Part shown: one piece after another, positions 23,812-32,704 of the stretch
Numbering within the stretch: the first letter of the stretch is position 1
How the letters are laid out: the number at the start of each line of letters is the position of its first letter
NCBI GenBank assembly: GCA_964590395.1
Contig: CAZPVT010000034.1
Location: 1-64,000, forward strand
Reading direction: 5' to 3'
Length of the DNA: 64,000 nt
Source: JAOABP01 sp964590395
GTDB taxonomy: Bacteria > Hydrothermota > Tepidihabitantia > Tepidihabitantales > Tepidihabitantaceae
Notes under the pieces: model-generated
What the model was told of the DNA's origin: nothing
Databases searched by the model: none
What the model saw: the letters and a program-made list of their open reading frames with translations, nothing else
Program-made: the position numbers and the translations under genes

Positions 23812-26115
23812 TTGGATAACGAAACACTTAAGGCATTAGATTTTTTCCGGATCCGAGAGTTGTTGGTGGAATTGTGTTCCACCGAGCTGGGCGTAGAGCA
23901 GGCAAATCGGCTGGCACCGGTATTGACGCAGAACGAGGTAGAAAATGATTTTGATCGGCTGGAAGAGATCTCGGCACTGGAAAGCGAACCACCGCTGTCA
24001 GGCGTTAAAGACATCCGTTCGCTGCTTTCCCAAGCCGAGGCGGGGGGTGTGTTGACAGTTAGTGAGTTACTACTGATAAGAAAGGTTTGTGAACGACTTG
24101 CAGAGTGTCAGCATTTTTTCCGGCACTATCAGGACAGTCTGAAGGCGCTGAAGTCCGTGGTGGATCGGATCAGCGCGGTGCCCGAACTGCAACGGGCGCT
24201 GGTTTCGGCAATTGATGATTCCGGTGCGATCAGAGATACTGCCAGCCCACGGCTTTATGCGGTGCGCAGCGAATTACGGAAGCGTCGTAATCAACTGGTG
24301 GAACGGTTGGAAAGGATGATTGAGACGTGTCCGGAAAGATTTTCTGCAACGGTAATGGTGCGTCGAGAGCGATTTGTCCTGCCGGTTAAGATTGAGATAA
24401 AAGGACAGATACCCGGGGTGGTACATTCGGTTTCCGCAACCGGGCAGACGGTATTCATTGAGCCGCTGGAGACAATTCCGGAACAGAACCGTTTGCAAGA
24501 ACTGCGGGATGAGGAGAAAGAAGAGTTGAAGTTGATCCGGCGTGCGCTTTCTGCTGATATTGCCCGTTTTGGTCATCGGTTGGCAAGGGGAATAGCGGCT
24601 GTTGGGGAACTGGATCTGCTAATGGCGAAAAGCAGGTTTGCCCGGCGGTTTGAATGCGTTCGGCCGATGATCAGTGCTGATGGGAGGCTGGAGTTGGTTG
24701 GTGCGCGGCATCCGTTACTGCTCATTCACCGGCCCGATGTCGTACCACTAGATTTTTACCTACCAGACCAGACAAGGGTGGTCGTAATATCGGGTCCGAA
24801 CGCGGGGGGGAAGACCGTAACACTGAAGACAATCGGTTTGTGCTGTTTGCTGCTGAGATGCGGTATGTTTGTACCGGCGCGCTCTGGCACCAAGTTGCCG
24901 TGGTTTAATGAGATCTTTGCGGATATCGGTGATGAGCAATCTTTGGAGGCGGACCGGTCTTCGTTTACCGCTCATCTCATCCGGATGAAGGAAATTTTGC
25001 AAAGAGCCGACACCCGGAGTTTGATCCTAATCGATGAGATCGGAGCTGCCACCGCGCCCGAAGAAGGTTCGGCATTGGCGATTGCGGTACTTGAGGAGTT
25101 GCGGGATTGCCAGGTGTGCACAGTTGCTACTACTCATTTTAACAGTCTGAAGGTTTTTGTGCAAAACGAACCTGGTATGGTTAATGCGGGGATGGAGTTT
25201 AAGAACGGGCCAACTTACCGGTTGATTTTGGGCTTGGCAGGAGATTCCAGCGCCCTTGAGATTGCGGAGCGTTCCGGTTTTCCAGATAAGATCATCCGAC
25301 GGGCACGAGAACGAATGGGGAAGGATTGGTTTGATCTGAAGAGGAAGTTGGTAACACTGGACCAGCAGTTGCGGGCAGCAGAGTTGGCGCGAGATGAGGC
25401 AGAGCGAGTTAAGGCACAGGCGGAGCGCCGGGTAGTTGACTACGAACAGAAACTGAAGGAATTTGAAAATTGGCAGAAGCAGGAGCGCCAACGATTTCTG
25501 GATGAACAGGAGCAGGAGTTGCGGGGGTTGCGCAGTGAGATCATGCGGATAGTGCGCGAGGTGCGGAAGAGGAAAGCAGATCGAGAGATGGTCGTCAGTG
25601 CTCAAAAGTTTGTTGATACCCAACAGGTGCGTGTGGCTCAGGAGCTGATGTCAGTCAGTGGCCCGGTCACTAATTTTGCCGTGGGCGATATCGTCGAATC
25701 GACGGTTTTTCACGGGCAGGGTAGGGTGGTGGAAAATCTCGGCGATCGAACGAAGGTGGAGTTGGGTAACATCAAGTTAGAGGTTGATGTCAAAACACTC
25801 AGATTGGTGGCACGAAAGGGTGAGCCGATTAGACCAGTGGTGGTGGCGGATTTTGACTTTGTTCCGAGGCTGGTTATTCGGGGAATGACGAAGGAGGAGG
25901 CGGGGCTGGCGGTTGACCGGTTTCTGAGTGAAGCGATGGCGGCTGGTGCTCAGGATTTGTCAATTCTTCACGGTAAAGGGACCGGTACCCTGCGTCAGAT
26001 GTTGTGGCAACGGTTGCGTCGAGACCCGCGGGTGGCGGAGATCAGGTTTGCCGAACCTGCTCAAGGTGGTATGGGGGTAACACTGGTTAAACTGCGGGGA
26101 AGGAAAGATGATTAG
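23812..26115 (+). CDS. mutS2: Endonuclease MutS2
   Basis: A MutS-family ATPase of about 767 residues starting at TTG 23812 (start uncertain, no good SD). The Walker A motif GPNAGGKTVTLKT is at about residue 325, followed by DIGDEQSLEADRSSF and IDEIGAATAPEEGSALA. A long coiled coil (about 510-610) precedes a C-terminal Smr nuclease domain with HGKGTGTLRQML. MutS2 acts on recombination intermediates and on collided ribosomes in some bacteria. It sits between rpsU and dnaG, and overlaps dnaG by 8 nt. Confidence 0.93.
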   Translation: MDNETLKALDFFRIRELLVELCSTELGVEQANRLAPVLTQNEVENDFDRLEEISALESEPPLSGVKDIRSLLSQAEAGGVLTVSELLLIRKVCERLAECQHFFRHYQDSLKALKSVVDRISAVPELQRALVSAIDDSGAIRDTASPRLYAVRSELRKRRNQLVERLERMIETCPERFSATVMVRRERFVLPVKIEIKGQIPGVVHSVSATGQTVFIEPLETIPEQNRLQELRDEEKEELKLIRRALSADIARFGHRLARGIAAVGELDLLMAKSRFARRFECVRPMISADGRLELVGARHPLLLIHRPDVVPLDFYLPDQTRVVVISGPNAGGKTVTLKTIGLCCLLLRCGMFVPARSGTKLPWFNEIFADIGDEQSLEADRSSFTAHLIRMKEILQRADTRSLILIDEIGAATAPEEGSALAIAVLEELRDCQVCTVATTHFNSLKVFVQNEPGMVNAGMEFKNGPTYRLILGLAGDSSALEIAERSGFPDKIIRRARERMGKDWFDLKRKLVTLDQQLRAAELARDEAERVKAQAERRVVDYEQKLKEFENWQKQERQRFLDEQEQELRGLRSEIMRIVREVRKRKADREMVVSAQKFVDTQQVRVAQELMSVSGPVTNFAVGDIVESTVFHGQGRVVENLGDRTKVELGNIKLEVDVKTLRLVARKGEPIRPVVVADFDFVPRLVIRGMTKEEAGLAVDRFLSEAMAAGAQDLSILHGKGTGTLRQMLWQRLRRDPRVAEIRFAEPAQGGMGVTLVKLRGRKDD

Positions 26116-27817
26116 GTTAGCGGTTATTGAACGGGTGCGGCAGGAGACCGATATTGTGGAGTTGATCGGTAGTTATGTATCGTTAAAAAAGGCGGGGCGC
26201 CATTACCGGGGACTGTGTCCTTTCCATGCCGAGCGGTCACCATCTTTTTATGTTAGTCCGGAACGACAGGCTTACCACTGTTTTGGCTGTGGTGCTGGTG
26301 GAACGGCGATCAGTTTTGTAATGGCTTTTGAAAAATTGGATTTTCCTGAGGCGGTGCGTTTTCTGGCTAAACGGCTGGGGATAAAGGTTGATGAGGAGAC
26401 AAATGGCGGAAGGAATCAGCCGCTATATGACACCTGTGAAAAAGCGGCGCGCTTTTACGAACAGATGTTAGGGAAGTCTACTGAAGCTCAGCGTTATATA
26501 GAAAAACGGGGATTGGGTAAAGCGACCATTCAGCGCTTCCGAATCGGTTATGCTCCGTGCGGAAACAGTCTGCGGGGCAATCTTCAGAAACTAGGTCTGA
26601 ATGAGCAGTTATTGGTCAATGTCGGACTGGTAATCAGACGTGATGAAGGGTTGATCGACTACTTCCGTGACCGCATCATGTTTCCGATCTTCAGTATTTC
26701 AGGAAAGGTAATCGGGTTTGGTGGACGGGTGCTGGATGATTCTGAACCGAAATATCTCAATTCGCCAGACACGCCAATTTTTCATAAGGGGGAGAACCTA
26801 TATGGTATCTTTCAAGCAAAGGCGTATATCCGCGACCGGGTGCCGATCCTCGTCGAAGGCAATTTTGACCTACTTTCTTTAGTGAACCATGGGTTCAATA
26901 ACTGCTTGGCACCGTTGGGAACCGCGTTGACCCAGGAACAGGCAAATCTGATTCGGCGTTATAACCGTCAAGTGATACTGTGCTATGATGGAGACGAGGC
27001 GGGATTAAAGGCGTGCCGGCGGTCAATAGCCGTACTTTTACGCGTTGGAGTTGACCCTCAGATAGTGATACTACCTTCAGGAGAGGACCCGGACAGCTTT
27101 GTCCAGAAGGCCGGTCGAGAAGGGTTTCTATCCCGGCTGAGCGAGGGGATGGATTTTGTGCAGTTTGTTATCAGAGGGCGGAGTCTGAGCTCAGTGGCGG
27201 AACGGCGCCGGGTGATCAATGAATTGAGCGAACTAGTGGGGTTAATCGCCGATGGGGTAAGCCGGGAGTTATATGCGGAGCAGATTGCTAAGATCTTTAA
27301 TGTGCGGGCGCAACTGATTTTGAACGGGAGTGCTGTTCCGCAGCGGGGGGGTACGCGCACCGGCTTGCCCGCGACCGAACTGGTCTTGGCGGAGCGCCTT
27401 TTAGGCGCTGCGGTCCGAGACCAGAAATTGGCAAGTATTGCCAAGAGATTTTATTTATCAGAAGCCATTGATAACGGGATGTTGAAAGGCATTGCCCATC
27501 TAGTTGAGCGGTATTGTGAGGTCGATTCATATACGCCGAGTTTGTTAATTGATGTTGCTGATGACGAAGTCATACGGGGGAAAATTACCCAATGGTTGTT
27601 TACAGAGGATGTCCTGCCGAGCGCTGAGGAGTTCCGGGAGCAACTGTGCCGGTTCCGAGCAAGATGGCTCCAGCGACAGATTGAACTGGCTTACCAGCAA
27701 GGGGAAATTGAGCGGGCAGAAATTTTGAGTCAGGAAAAAGACCGAATTTTAAGAGACAACAAAACCGTTGTTGAGAAAGGGGGAGACAGAAATGGGCAAG
27801 AAAGGTGCGCGGGGTAA
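26108..27817 (+). CDS. dnaG: DNA primase
   Basis: A 569-residue DnaG. The N-terminal zinc finger CPFH...CFGC spans about residues 38-62. The catalytic core shows RIGYAP and FPIFSISGKVIGFGGR, and the TOPRIM motifs EGNFD and CYDGDEAG lie at about 247-300. The C-terminal helicase-interaction region is divergent, as usual. Its last codons overlap the start region of rpoD by 26 nt. Confidence 0.95.
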   Translation: MIRLAVIERVRQETDIVELIGSYVSLKKAGRHYRGLCPFHAERSPSFYVSPERQAYHCFGCGAGGTAISFVMAFEKLDFPEAVRFLAKRLGIKVDEETNGGRNQPLYDTCEKAARFYEQMLGKSTEAQRYIEKRGLGKATIQRFRIGYAPCGNSLRGNLQKLGLNEQLLVNVGLVIRRDEGLIDYFRDRIMFPIFSISGKVIGFGGRVLDDSEPKYLNSPDTPIFHKGENLYGIFQAKAYIRDRVPILVEGNFDLLSLVNHGFNNCLAPLGTALTQEQANLIRRYNRQVILCYDGDEAGLKACRRSIAVLLRVGVDPQIVILPSGEDPDSFVQKAGREGFLSRLSEGMDFVQFVIRGRSLSSVAERRRVINELSELVGLIADGVSRELYAEQIAKIFNVRAQLILNGSAVPQRGGTRTGLPATELVLAERLLGAAVRDQKLASIAKRFYLSEAIDNGMLKGIAHLVERYCEVDSYTPSLLIDVADDEVIRGKITQWLFTEDVLPSAEEFREQLCRFRARWLQRQIELAYQQGEIERAEILSQEKDRILRDNKTVVEKGGDRNGQERCAG

Positions 27818-29483
27818 AAATCAGCAGGCAAAGAGGCAGCGCTCAACCCGGATTTTCGGGAAGAGGCGTAGTTCAATTTTGGAAATGGAAGAAGAACAGC
27901 AGGCCAGTTGGATGGAGGGTATTCTGAAAAAGGCTGCCACTGATCGACGGATTACTTATGATGAGTTAGAAGCGGTGCTGCCGGACGATGTCTTGACGAC
28001 GCCCGAAAGACTTGAGGAGGTGATCGTGAGCCTAGATCGCGAGGGGATTCAGATGGTGGAGAACCGTGAAGAGGAGTCGCTAGCGTTGCGGTCGGGAACG
28101 GCAGTGCTGCAGCAACGGAGTGACGATCCGACCAAAGCCTACTTCCGGGAACTGGCAAAATTGCCTTTACTAACTAGAGAGGATGAAGTAAGGTATTCCC
28201 GGGAAATGGAGGAGGGCTACCGGGGATTGATTCAGTATTTATTTGATTCAGCACCGATGATGGAACGGTTGATTGTAGAGTGTAAACCGATTGAGGAGGG
28301 GACGAGGACACTAGATCAGTTTGCCCGGGTTGAATTTGAATGTTTGTTTGATAAAAAGGCGTTGGCCCGGGAACGGACCCGGTTTATCCGCTGTCTACGG
28401 GAGATTCAGAAGGCAGTAGAGAGACTGAAGGAGTTGGAAGCAAAAAAACCGTCGGCACGGGTCAAGAAGGAAATTGCGGAAACCAAACGCCGGGCGTTCA
28501 ATAAAATTCAGGCACTCTCGCTCCAGCATCATATTATAAATAACTTTTTGAGTGAGTTTAAGCAGGTGGCGAATCAACTGATTGAATACCAGCAGCGACT
28601 GCAGCAGTTGGAGCAGGAGCAGGGTCACGAGTTGTCTTTAGAGATAAAGGAGTTGAAGGAGAAAATAAATGAGGCGAAGCGGTTTTTGGGCAAGGGTGCT
28701 GGACAGCTCAAGCGGATTTCAACTGAGATGGCTGGGTTTGAAGAGAAGATACTGGCGGCACGGGATCGGATGATTGAAGGCAATGTACGGTTGGTGATCT
28801 CAATCGCCAAACGGTACATCAACCGCGGACTGGAGTTTGCGGATCTATTAGAAGAAGGGAATGTGGGTTTAATCAAGGCGGTGGAAAAGTTTAATTACCG
28901 CAAAGGGTTTAAGTTTTCAACTTATGCTACTTGGTGGATCAAGCAGGCGATCACCCGGGCAATTGCTGACCAGTCCCGTACGGTACGGGTACCTGCCCAC
29001 ATTATCGATGCGATTAATAAGGTGGCGAAGATCCAACGTCGTTTCCTACAGACCCGTGGACGGGAGCCAACGATGGCAGAGCTGGCGCAGCGGCTTTCTA
29101 CCCCAAAGGAGAAGTTGGAGCAACTTGGGAAGATCGCTCAGTTTGGAATATCAATTGACAAGCCAATCGATGAAGAGGAGTCCAGTTTTATCGGTGATTT
29201 TCTTCATGATGACAGAACAGTTTCGCCTTCTCATGATGCTGCGGTTAAACTCCTGCGGGAGAAACTGGATGAGGGATTGAAGACGCTGACGAAACGGGAA
29301 GAAAAGGTTTTGCGGTTAAGGCTCGGGCTCGGAGATAATTGTCCCCGGACTTTAGAGGAGGTGGGACAGATATTTAATATAACCCGAGAACGGGTAAGAC
29401 AGATTGAAGCAAAGGCGCTACGCAAGTTGCGCAACCCCTTGCGACTGAATGAGCTGAAGGAGATAATGAAACTGTTACGATAA
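27792..29483 (+). CDS. rpoD: RNA polymerase primary sigma factor
   Basis: A 563-residue sigma-70. It has a region 1.1-like N-terminus (about 40-100), region 1.2 (DDPTKAYFRELAKLPLLTREDE), a charged non-conserved region, region 2 (MIEGNVRLVISIAKRY, FKFSTYATWWIKQAITRAI), region 3 and region 4 (LEEVGQIFNITRERVRQIEAKALRKLR). ATG 27792 follows SD AAAGGGGGAG; an in-frame ATG-type start at 27768 inside dnaG is less likely. It fits the -35/-10 boxes seen through the window. Confidence 0.96.
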   Translation: MGKKGARGKNQQAKRQRSTRIFGKRRSSILEMEEEQQASWMEGILKKAATDRRITYDELEAVLPDDVLTTPERLEEVIVSLDREGIQMVENREEESLALRSGTAVLQQRSDDPTKAYFRELAKLPLLTREDEVRYSREMEEGYRGLIQYLFDSAPMMERLIVECKPIEEGTRTLDQFARVEFECLFDKKALARERTRFIRCLREIQKAVERLKELEAKKPSARVKKEIAETKRRAFNKIQALSLQHHIINNFLSEFKQVANQLIEYQQRLQQLEQEQGHELSLEIKELKEKINEAKRFLGKGAGQLKRISTEMAGFEEKILAARDRMIEGNVRLVISIAKRYINRGLEFADLLEEGNVGLIKAVEKFNYRKGFKFSTYATWWIKQAITRAIADQSRTVRVPAHIIDAINKVAKIQRRFLQTRGREPTMAELAQRLSTPKEKLEQLGKIAQFGISIDKPIDEEESSFIGDFLHDDRTVSPSHDAAVKLLREKLDEGLKTLTKREEKVLRLRLGLGDNCPRTLEEVGQIFNITRERVRQIEAKALRKLRNPLRLNELKEIMKLLR

Positions 29484-29962
29484 TGCAGATCGGCATAATT
29501 TCTGATACCCACGATAACATCAGTTATGTGCACAAGGCGGTGGTGCGATTTAATCAGGAAAGGGTGGAACAGGTAATTCACTGCGGTGATATCGTTGCGC
29601 CGTTTACGCTGGATGCATTCCGTGGGCTTGAAGCACCGTTGATAATGATCTTTGGCAATTGCGATGGTGACCGGGCGGCACTCATTGAGCGTGCGCAAAG
29701 TTACGGATTCAGGATTTTGTCTAGTCCGTTTCTGATGCGGCTTGCTGGAAAGAAGATTTTGGTAACCCATCAGCCGGATAGTCCGACAGAGGAGTGCGAC
29801 TATTATCTGCACGGCCATACCCATAAGCCGAGATATGAGTTGGGACGACCGGCAATCATCAATCCCGGTGAGGCATGCGGTTGGCTAACAGGGAGAAGTA
29901 CTGTGGCGATACTGGATTTGTTGTCTACTGATGTTGAGTTTTGTGAACTGGGGAGCCAGTGA
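29483..29962 (+). CDS. YfcE/MJ0936-type metallophosphoesterase
   Basis: A 159-residue calcineurin-like phosphoesterase with the metal motifs ISDTHDN (D8, H10), HCGDIV, FGNCDGD and HGHTHKPR. This is the YfcE/MJ0936 group, which hydrolyses phosphodiesters in vitro; the physiological substrate is unknown. ATG shares its first base with the rpoD stop (TAATG), and the end overlaps rsmI by 4 nt. Confidence 0.88.
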   Translation: MQIGIISDTHDNISYVHKAVVRFNQERVEQVIHCGDIVAPFTLDAFRGLEAPLIMIFGNCDGDRAALIERAQSYGFRILSSPFLMRLAGKKILVTHQPDSPTEECDYYLHGHTHKPRYELGRPAIINPGEACGWLTGRSTVAILDLLSTDVEFCELGSQ

Positions 29963-30672
29963 GTATTGAGGCTGGTCTCTACATAGCTTCGACACCGATC
30001 GGTAACCTGGGGGATATTACCCAACGGGCACTGGTGGTTTTGAAGGAGACGGATATCATTGTTTGTGAAGATACGAGAAGAACGGGTATGCTTTTGAAGC
30101 ACTTCGGAATTGAAAATCGGTTGATTTCGTTTAATGAGTATAACAAACAGCGCCGGACACCGTTGATTCTGGATTTACTGGCACAGGGGAAAGCAGTGGC
30201 ACTGGTGAGTGACGCTGGAACCCCAGGTATTTCTGATCCGGGTTTTTATTTGATCCGGGCGGCGATCGAAAAGGGATATCGGGTTACTCCGGTACCTGGT
30301 GCTTCTGCGGTACTGGCGGGGTTAGTGGTGTCAGGTTTGCCTTCGGATCGCTTTGCGTTTGAAGGGTTTTTGCCGAAGCGGACAGGGAGAAGGAAAAAGC
30401 GGCTTTTGGCGTTAGTTAAAGAACCGCGGACAATGGTTTTTTGTGAGTCCGCGGTGCGCTTGAGGCGTCTGCTCAGCGAGGTTTTGGGCATTCTGGGCGA
30501 CAGAAGGGCGGTTGTCTGTCGGGAGCTGACAAAGAAGTTTGAAGAAATCATCCGAGGCCGGATCAGTGAATTGCTGGCGGTGTTGGCAACAAGAGCGGTT
30601 AAGGGTGAGGTGGTGGTTGTTGTTGCGGGTTATGAGGAACGAAACGAAAGAGAAGGGGAGAAAGGTTCTTAG
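29959..30672 (+). CDS. rsmI: 16S rRNA (cytidine-1402-2'-O)-methyltransferase
   Basis: A 237-residue tetrapyrrole-methylase-fold enzyme. Motifs GLYIASTPIGNLGDIT, CEDTRRTGMLLKH, LVSDAGTPGISDPG and VPGASAVLAGLVVSGL are those of RsmI. The start is GTG 29959. Its 3' end overlaps the phosphotransferase gene by 41 nt in another frame. Confidence 0.94.
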   Translation: MSIEAGLYIASTPIGNLGDITQRALVVLKETDIIVCEDTRRTGMLLKHFGIENRLISFNEYNKQRRTPLILDLLAQGKAVALVSDAGTPGISDPGFYLIRAAIEKGYRVTPVPGASAVLAGLVVSGLPSDRFAFEGFLPKRTGRRKKRLLALVKEPRTMVFCESAVRLRRLLSEVLGILGDRRAVVCRELTKKFEEIIRGRISELLAVLATRAVKGEVVVVVAGYEERNEREGEKGS

Positions 30673-31204
30673 ACCCTTAATTACCCTACTGGCGTGGATC
30701 GGTGTTGCTCCGTCCGCGGTTACCTTAACAGGGTTGTTCTTGAGCGCACTTGCGGGATTACTGTTCAGTTATGGTTTCTTTATGTGGGCTGGAGTGGTGG
30801 TTTTTCTTGTCGGTCTGTGTGATACGATTGACGGCGAACTTTCGCGTATAACCGGCAGGATGTCCCCGTCCGGGGCAGTCCTTGATTCGGTTGTTGACCG
30901 GTTAAGTGAGGGGATGGTTTTTATAGGCAGTGCTATGTACTATCTCACGGTCAATCGTTGGACCGTCTTGCTGATACTTTGGGCACTGGTTTTTTCTTAT
31001 ATGGTCAGTTATGTGCGGGCGCGGGCAGAAGGGGTAGGACGTGAATGCCAAGTCGGTCTGTTTGAACGACCGATCAGGGTGGCGGTTGTCGGTCTGAGTG
31101 CGATAGTGCTTGGGCCACGGTATTTTCCAATCGGGGCTGGAGTGATTGCGGTTGGCTCAATGGTAACTTTTGTTCGTCGGTTACTGTTGGCATTACGACC
31201 TTAA
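30632..31204 (+). CDS. CDP-alcohol phosphatidyltransferase family membrane enzyme
   Basis: A 190-residue integral membrane protein with about six hydrophobic segments. It carries the catalytic signature as DTIDGELSR followed by G-x3-D-x3-D (GAVLDSVVDR); the usual Ala before Arg is Ser. Such enzymes join a CDP-linked lipid or polyol to an alcohol acceptor. The product (phosphatidylglycerol phosphate, inositol phosphate lipid or other) is not decidable. ATG 30632 is the first well-placed start, inside the end of rsmI. Confidence 0.85.
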   Translation: MRNETKEKGRKVLRPLITLLAWIGVAPSAVTLTGLFLSALAGLLFSYGFFMWAGVVVFLVGLCDTIDGELSRITGRMSPSGAVLDSVVDRLSEGMVFIGSAMYYLTVNRWTVLLILWALVFSYMVSYVRARAEGVGRECQVGLFERPIRVAVVGLSAIVLGPRYFPIGAGVIAVGSMVTFVRRLLLALRP

Positions 31205-32452
31205 ATGAGTAACCGGGTGCTTTTGGTCGGCTGGGTCAGTTCGCCCGGGCAACGCTGGTTAAAAGTTTCGGCTCTTGATGAACTTGCCGAGTTAACCAGA
31301 ACTGCGGGTGGGACAGTGGTGGAAAAACTGATTCAGGTTCGCAATAAGCCTGAACCGGCAACCTTGATCGGGAAGGGGAAGGCAGAGGAGATAGCCGGAC
31401 TCTGCCAGCAACATAACATAAATCTAGTGGTCTTTGACGACGCACTGGCACCAACCCAGTTGCGTAATCTTGAAGAAATCATCGGGGTTCGGGTGATCGA
31501 CCGCGCGGCAGTAATACTGGATATATTTGCCCTCCATGCGCGGACCGCGGAAGCCAAAGTACAGGTGGAACTGGCACAACTGGAGTATTTCAAGACCCGA
31601 CTGACCGGTCTGGGGATTGAAATGTCCAGGCTGGGTGGAGGAATCGGTACCCGTGGTCCTGGGGAGACAAAGTTGGAAGTTGACCGGCGGAGAATCGAAC
31701 AGCGGATAACCGTTTTACGCCGGGAACTGGCTCGGATTGAAAAGGAGCGAGTGGTTCAACGTAAGAGGCGGACAAGTCTTTTTCGGATTGCCCTTGCGGG
31801 CTATACCAATACTGGAAAGTCAACGCTGTTCAACCGTCTGACCTCAGCAGATGTCAAGGTATCTGACCAGTTGTTTGCTACCCTAGATGCTAACACCAAG
31901 GTGTATCAGATCGATCGTAATGTCCGGGCAGTGGTTACTGATACCGTGGGGTTTATCCGTAATTTGCCGGTGCAACTGGTGGCTTCGTTTCGTTCAACAT
32001 TAGCGGAAATCAGAGAGGCGGATTTGGTGCTCTATATTGCTGATATCAGTGATCCGCAGGTTGAGTCCCGCATTGAGACGGTCCGGGAGACGCTCTCAGC
32101 GATTGGCGCGGGTGAGAAACCGCGGTTATTGGTTTTTAATAAGATCGATCGGGTATATGAGGAGGGGGTGATCAGCCGGTTGCGACGGTGCTACGGTAAC
32201 GCGGTATTTATTTCCGCACTTACCGGCGCCGGATTGGAGCAGTTGCATCAAGCGATCGAGCGTTGTGTGGATCAACAGCGGGTGGTGCGGACATTTACCA
32301 TTCCTGAGGACCGGGGTGATCTTTTGGCTTGGGTTCTAAGCAGTGGTACTGTTGTTACCCAGCGGTTATTAAACGGTAAGCGCCAGTTGCGGATCAAAGG
32401 TTTTCCCGCACAACTGGCGCGGATTCGGAAAGTACTCCAGCGAGTACGGTGA
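31205..32452 (+). CDS. hflX: GTPase HflX
   Basis: A 415-residue GTPase. The N-terminal HflX domain (about 1-190) ends with GGGIGTRGPGETKLEVDRRRI. The G domain has G1 GYTNTGKSTLFNRL, G3 DTVGFI and G4 NKID. HflX binds the 50S subunit and rescues stalled ribosomes after heat stress. The gene abuts the preceding stop and ends the operon that began upstream with the chaperones and primase. Confidence 0.95.
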   Translation: MSNRVLLVGWVSSPGQRWLKVSALDELAELTRTAGGTVVEKLIQVRNKPEPATLIGKGKAEEIAGLCQQHNINLVVFDDALAPTQLRNLEEIIGVRVIDRAAVILDIFALHARTAEAKVQVELAQLEYFKTRLTGLGIEMSRLGGGIGTRGPGETKLEVDRRRIEQRITVLRRELARIEKERVVQRKRRTSLFRIALAGYTNTGKSTLFNRLTSADVKVSDQLFATLDANTKVYQIDRNVRAVVTDTVGFIRNLPVQLVASFRSTLAEIREADLVLYIADISDPQVESRIETVRETLSAIGAGEKPRLLVFNKIDRVYEEGVISRLRRCYGNAVFISALTGAGLEQLHQAIERCVDQQRVVRTFTIPEDRGDLLAWVLSSGTVVTQRLLNGKRQLRIKGFPAQLARIRKVLQRVR

Positions 32453-32460
32453 GTGGTTAA

Positions 32461-32646
32461 CTATTCAACCTTGATTGCGCTTGCCGGACAGTCTTCAGCT
32501 GCCTGCTGGATACACTCTTCGGCAGCTTCGGGGACGATTTCCACTTTTGGTTTAGCGATGTCACCATCCAGTTCAAAGATGTCCGGACAGCTATCAACAC
32601 ACAGTCCGCAACCGGTACAGAGTTCTTTGTCAATCGATACTTTCAC
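32461..32646 (-). CDS. Single-cluster 4Fe-4S ferredoxin
   Basis: A 61-residue ferredoxin like those of Thermotoga-type anaerobes: CTGCGLCVDSCP near the N-terminus, then C...CP near the C-terminus, giving one 4Fe-4S cluster and a probable disulfide. The start is GTG with SD AAGGAGGC. It could be the soluble acceptor for the Vor enzyme at 16.3-18.9 kb (inference). It has its own promoter. Confidence 0.93.
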   Translation of the reverse strand: MKVSIDKELCTGCGLCVDSCPDIFELDGDIAKPKVEIVPEAAEECIQQAAEDCPASAIKVE

Positions 32647-32676
32647 TTTGCCTCCTTTTTATTTTTCGGATATTAT

Positions 32677-32704
32677 TTAATACCAAAAGCAGAGGTATTG
32701 TCAA
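32677..32704 (-). promoter_or_regulatory. Ferredoxin promoter overlapping the prfB stop codon
   Basis: On the minus strand, TTGACA (32704-32699), 16-nt spacer, TATTAA (32682-32677). The -35 box contains the TGA stop of prfB. A leader with a strong SD follows. Confidence 0.6.
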
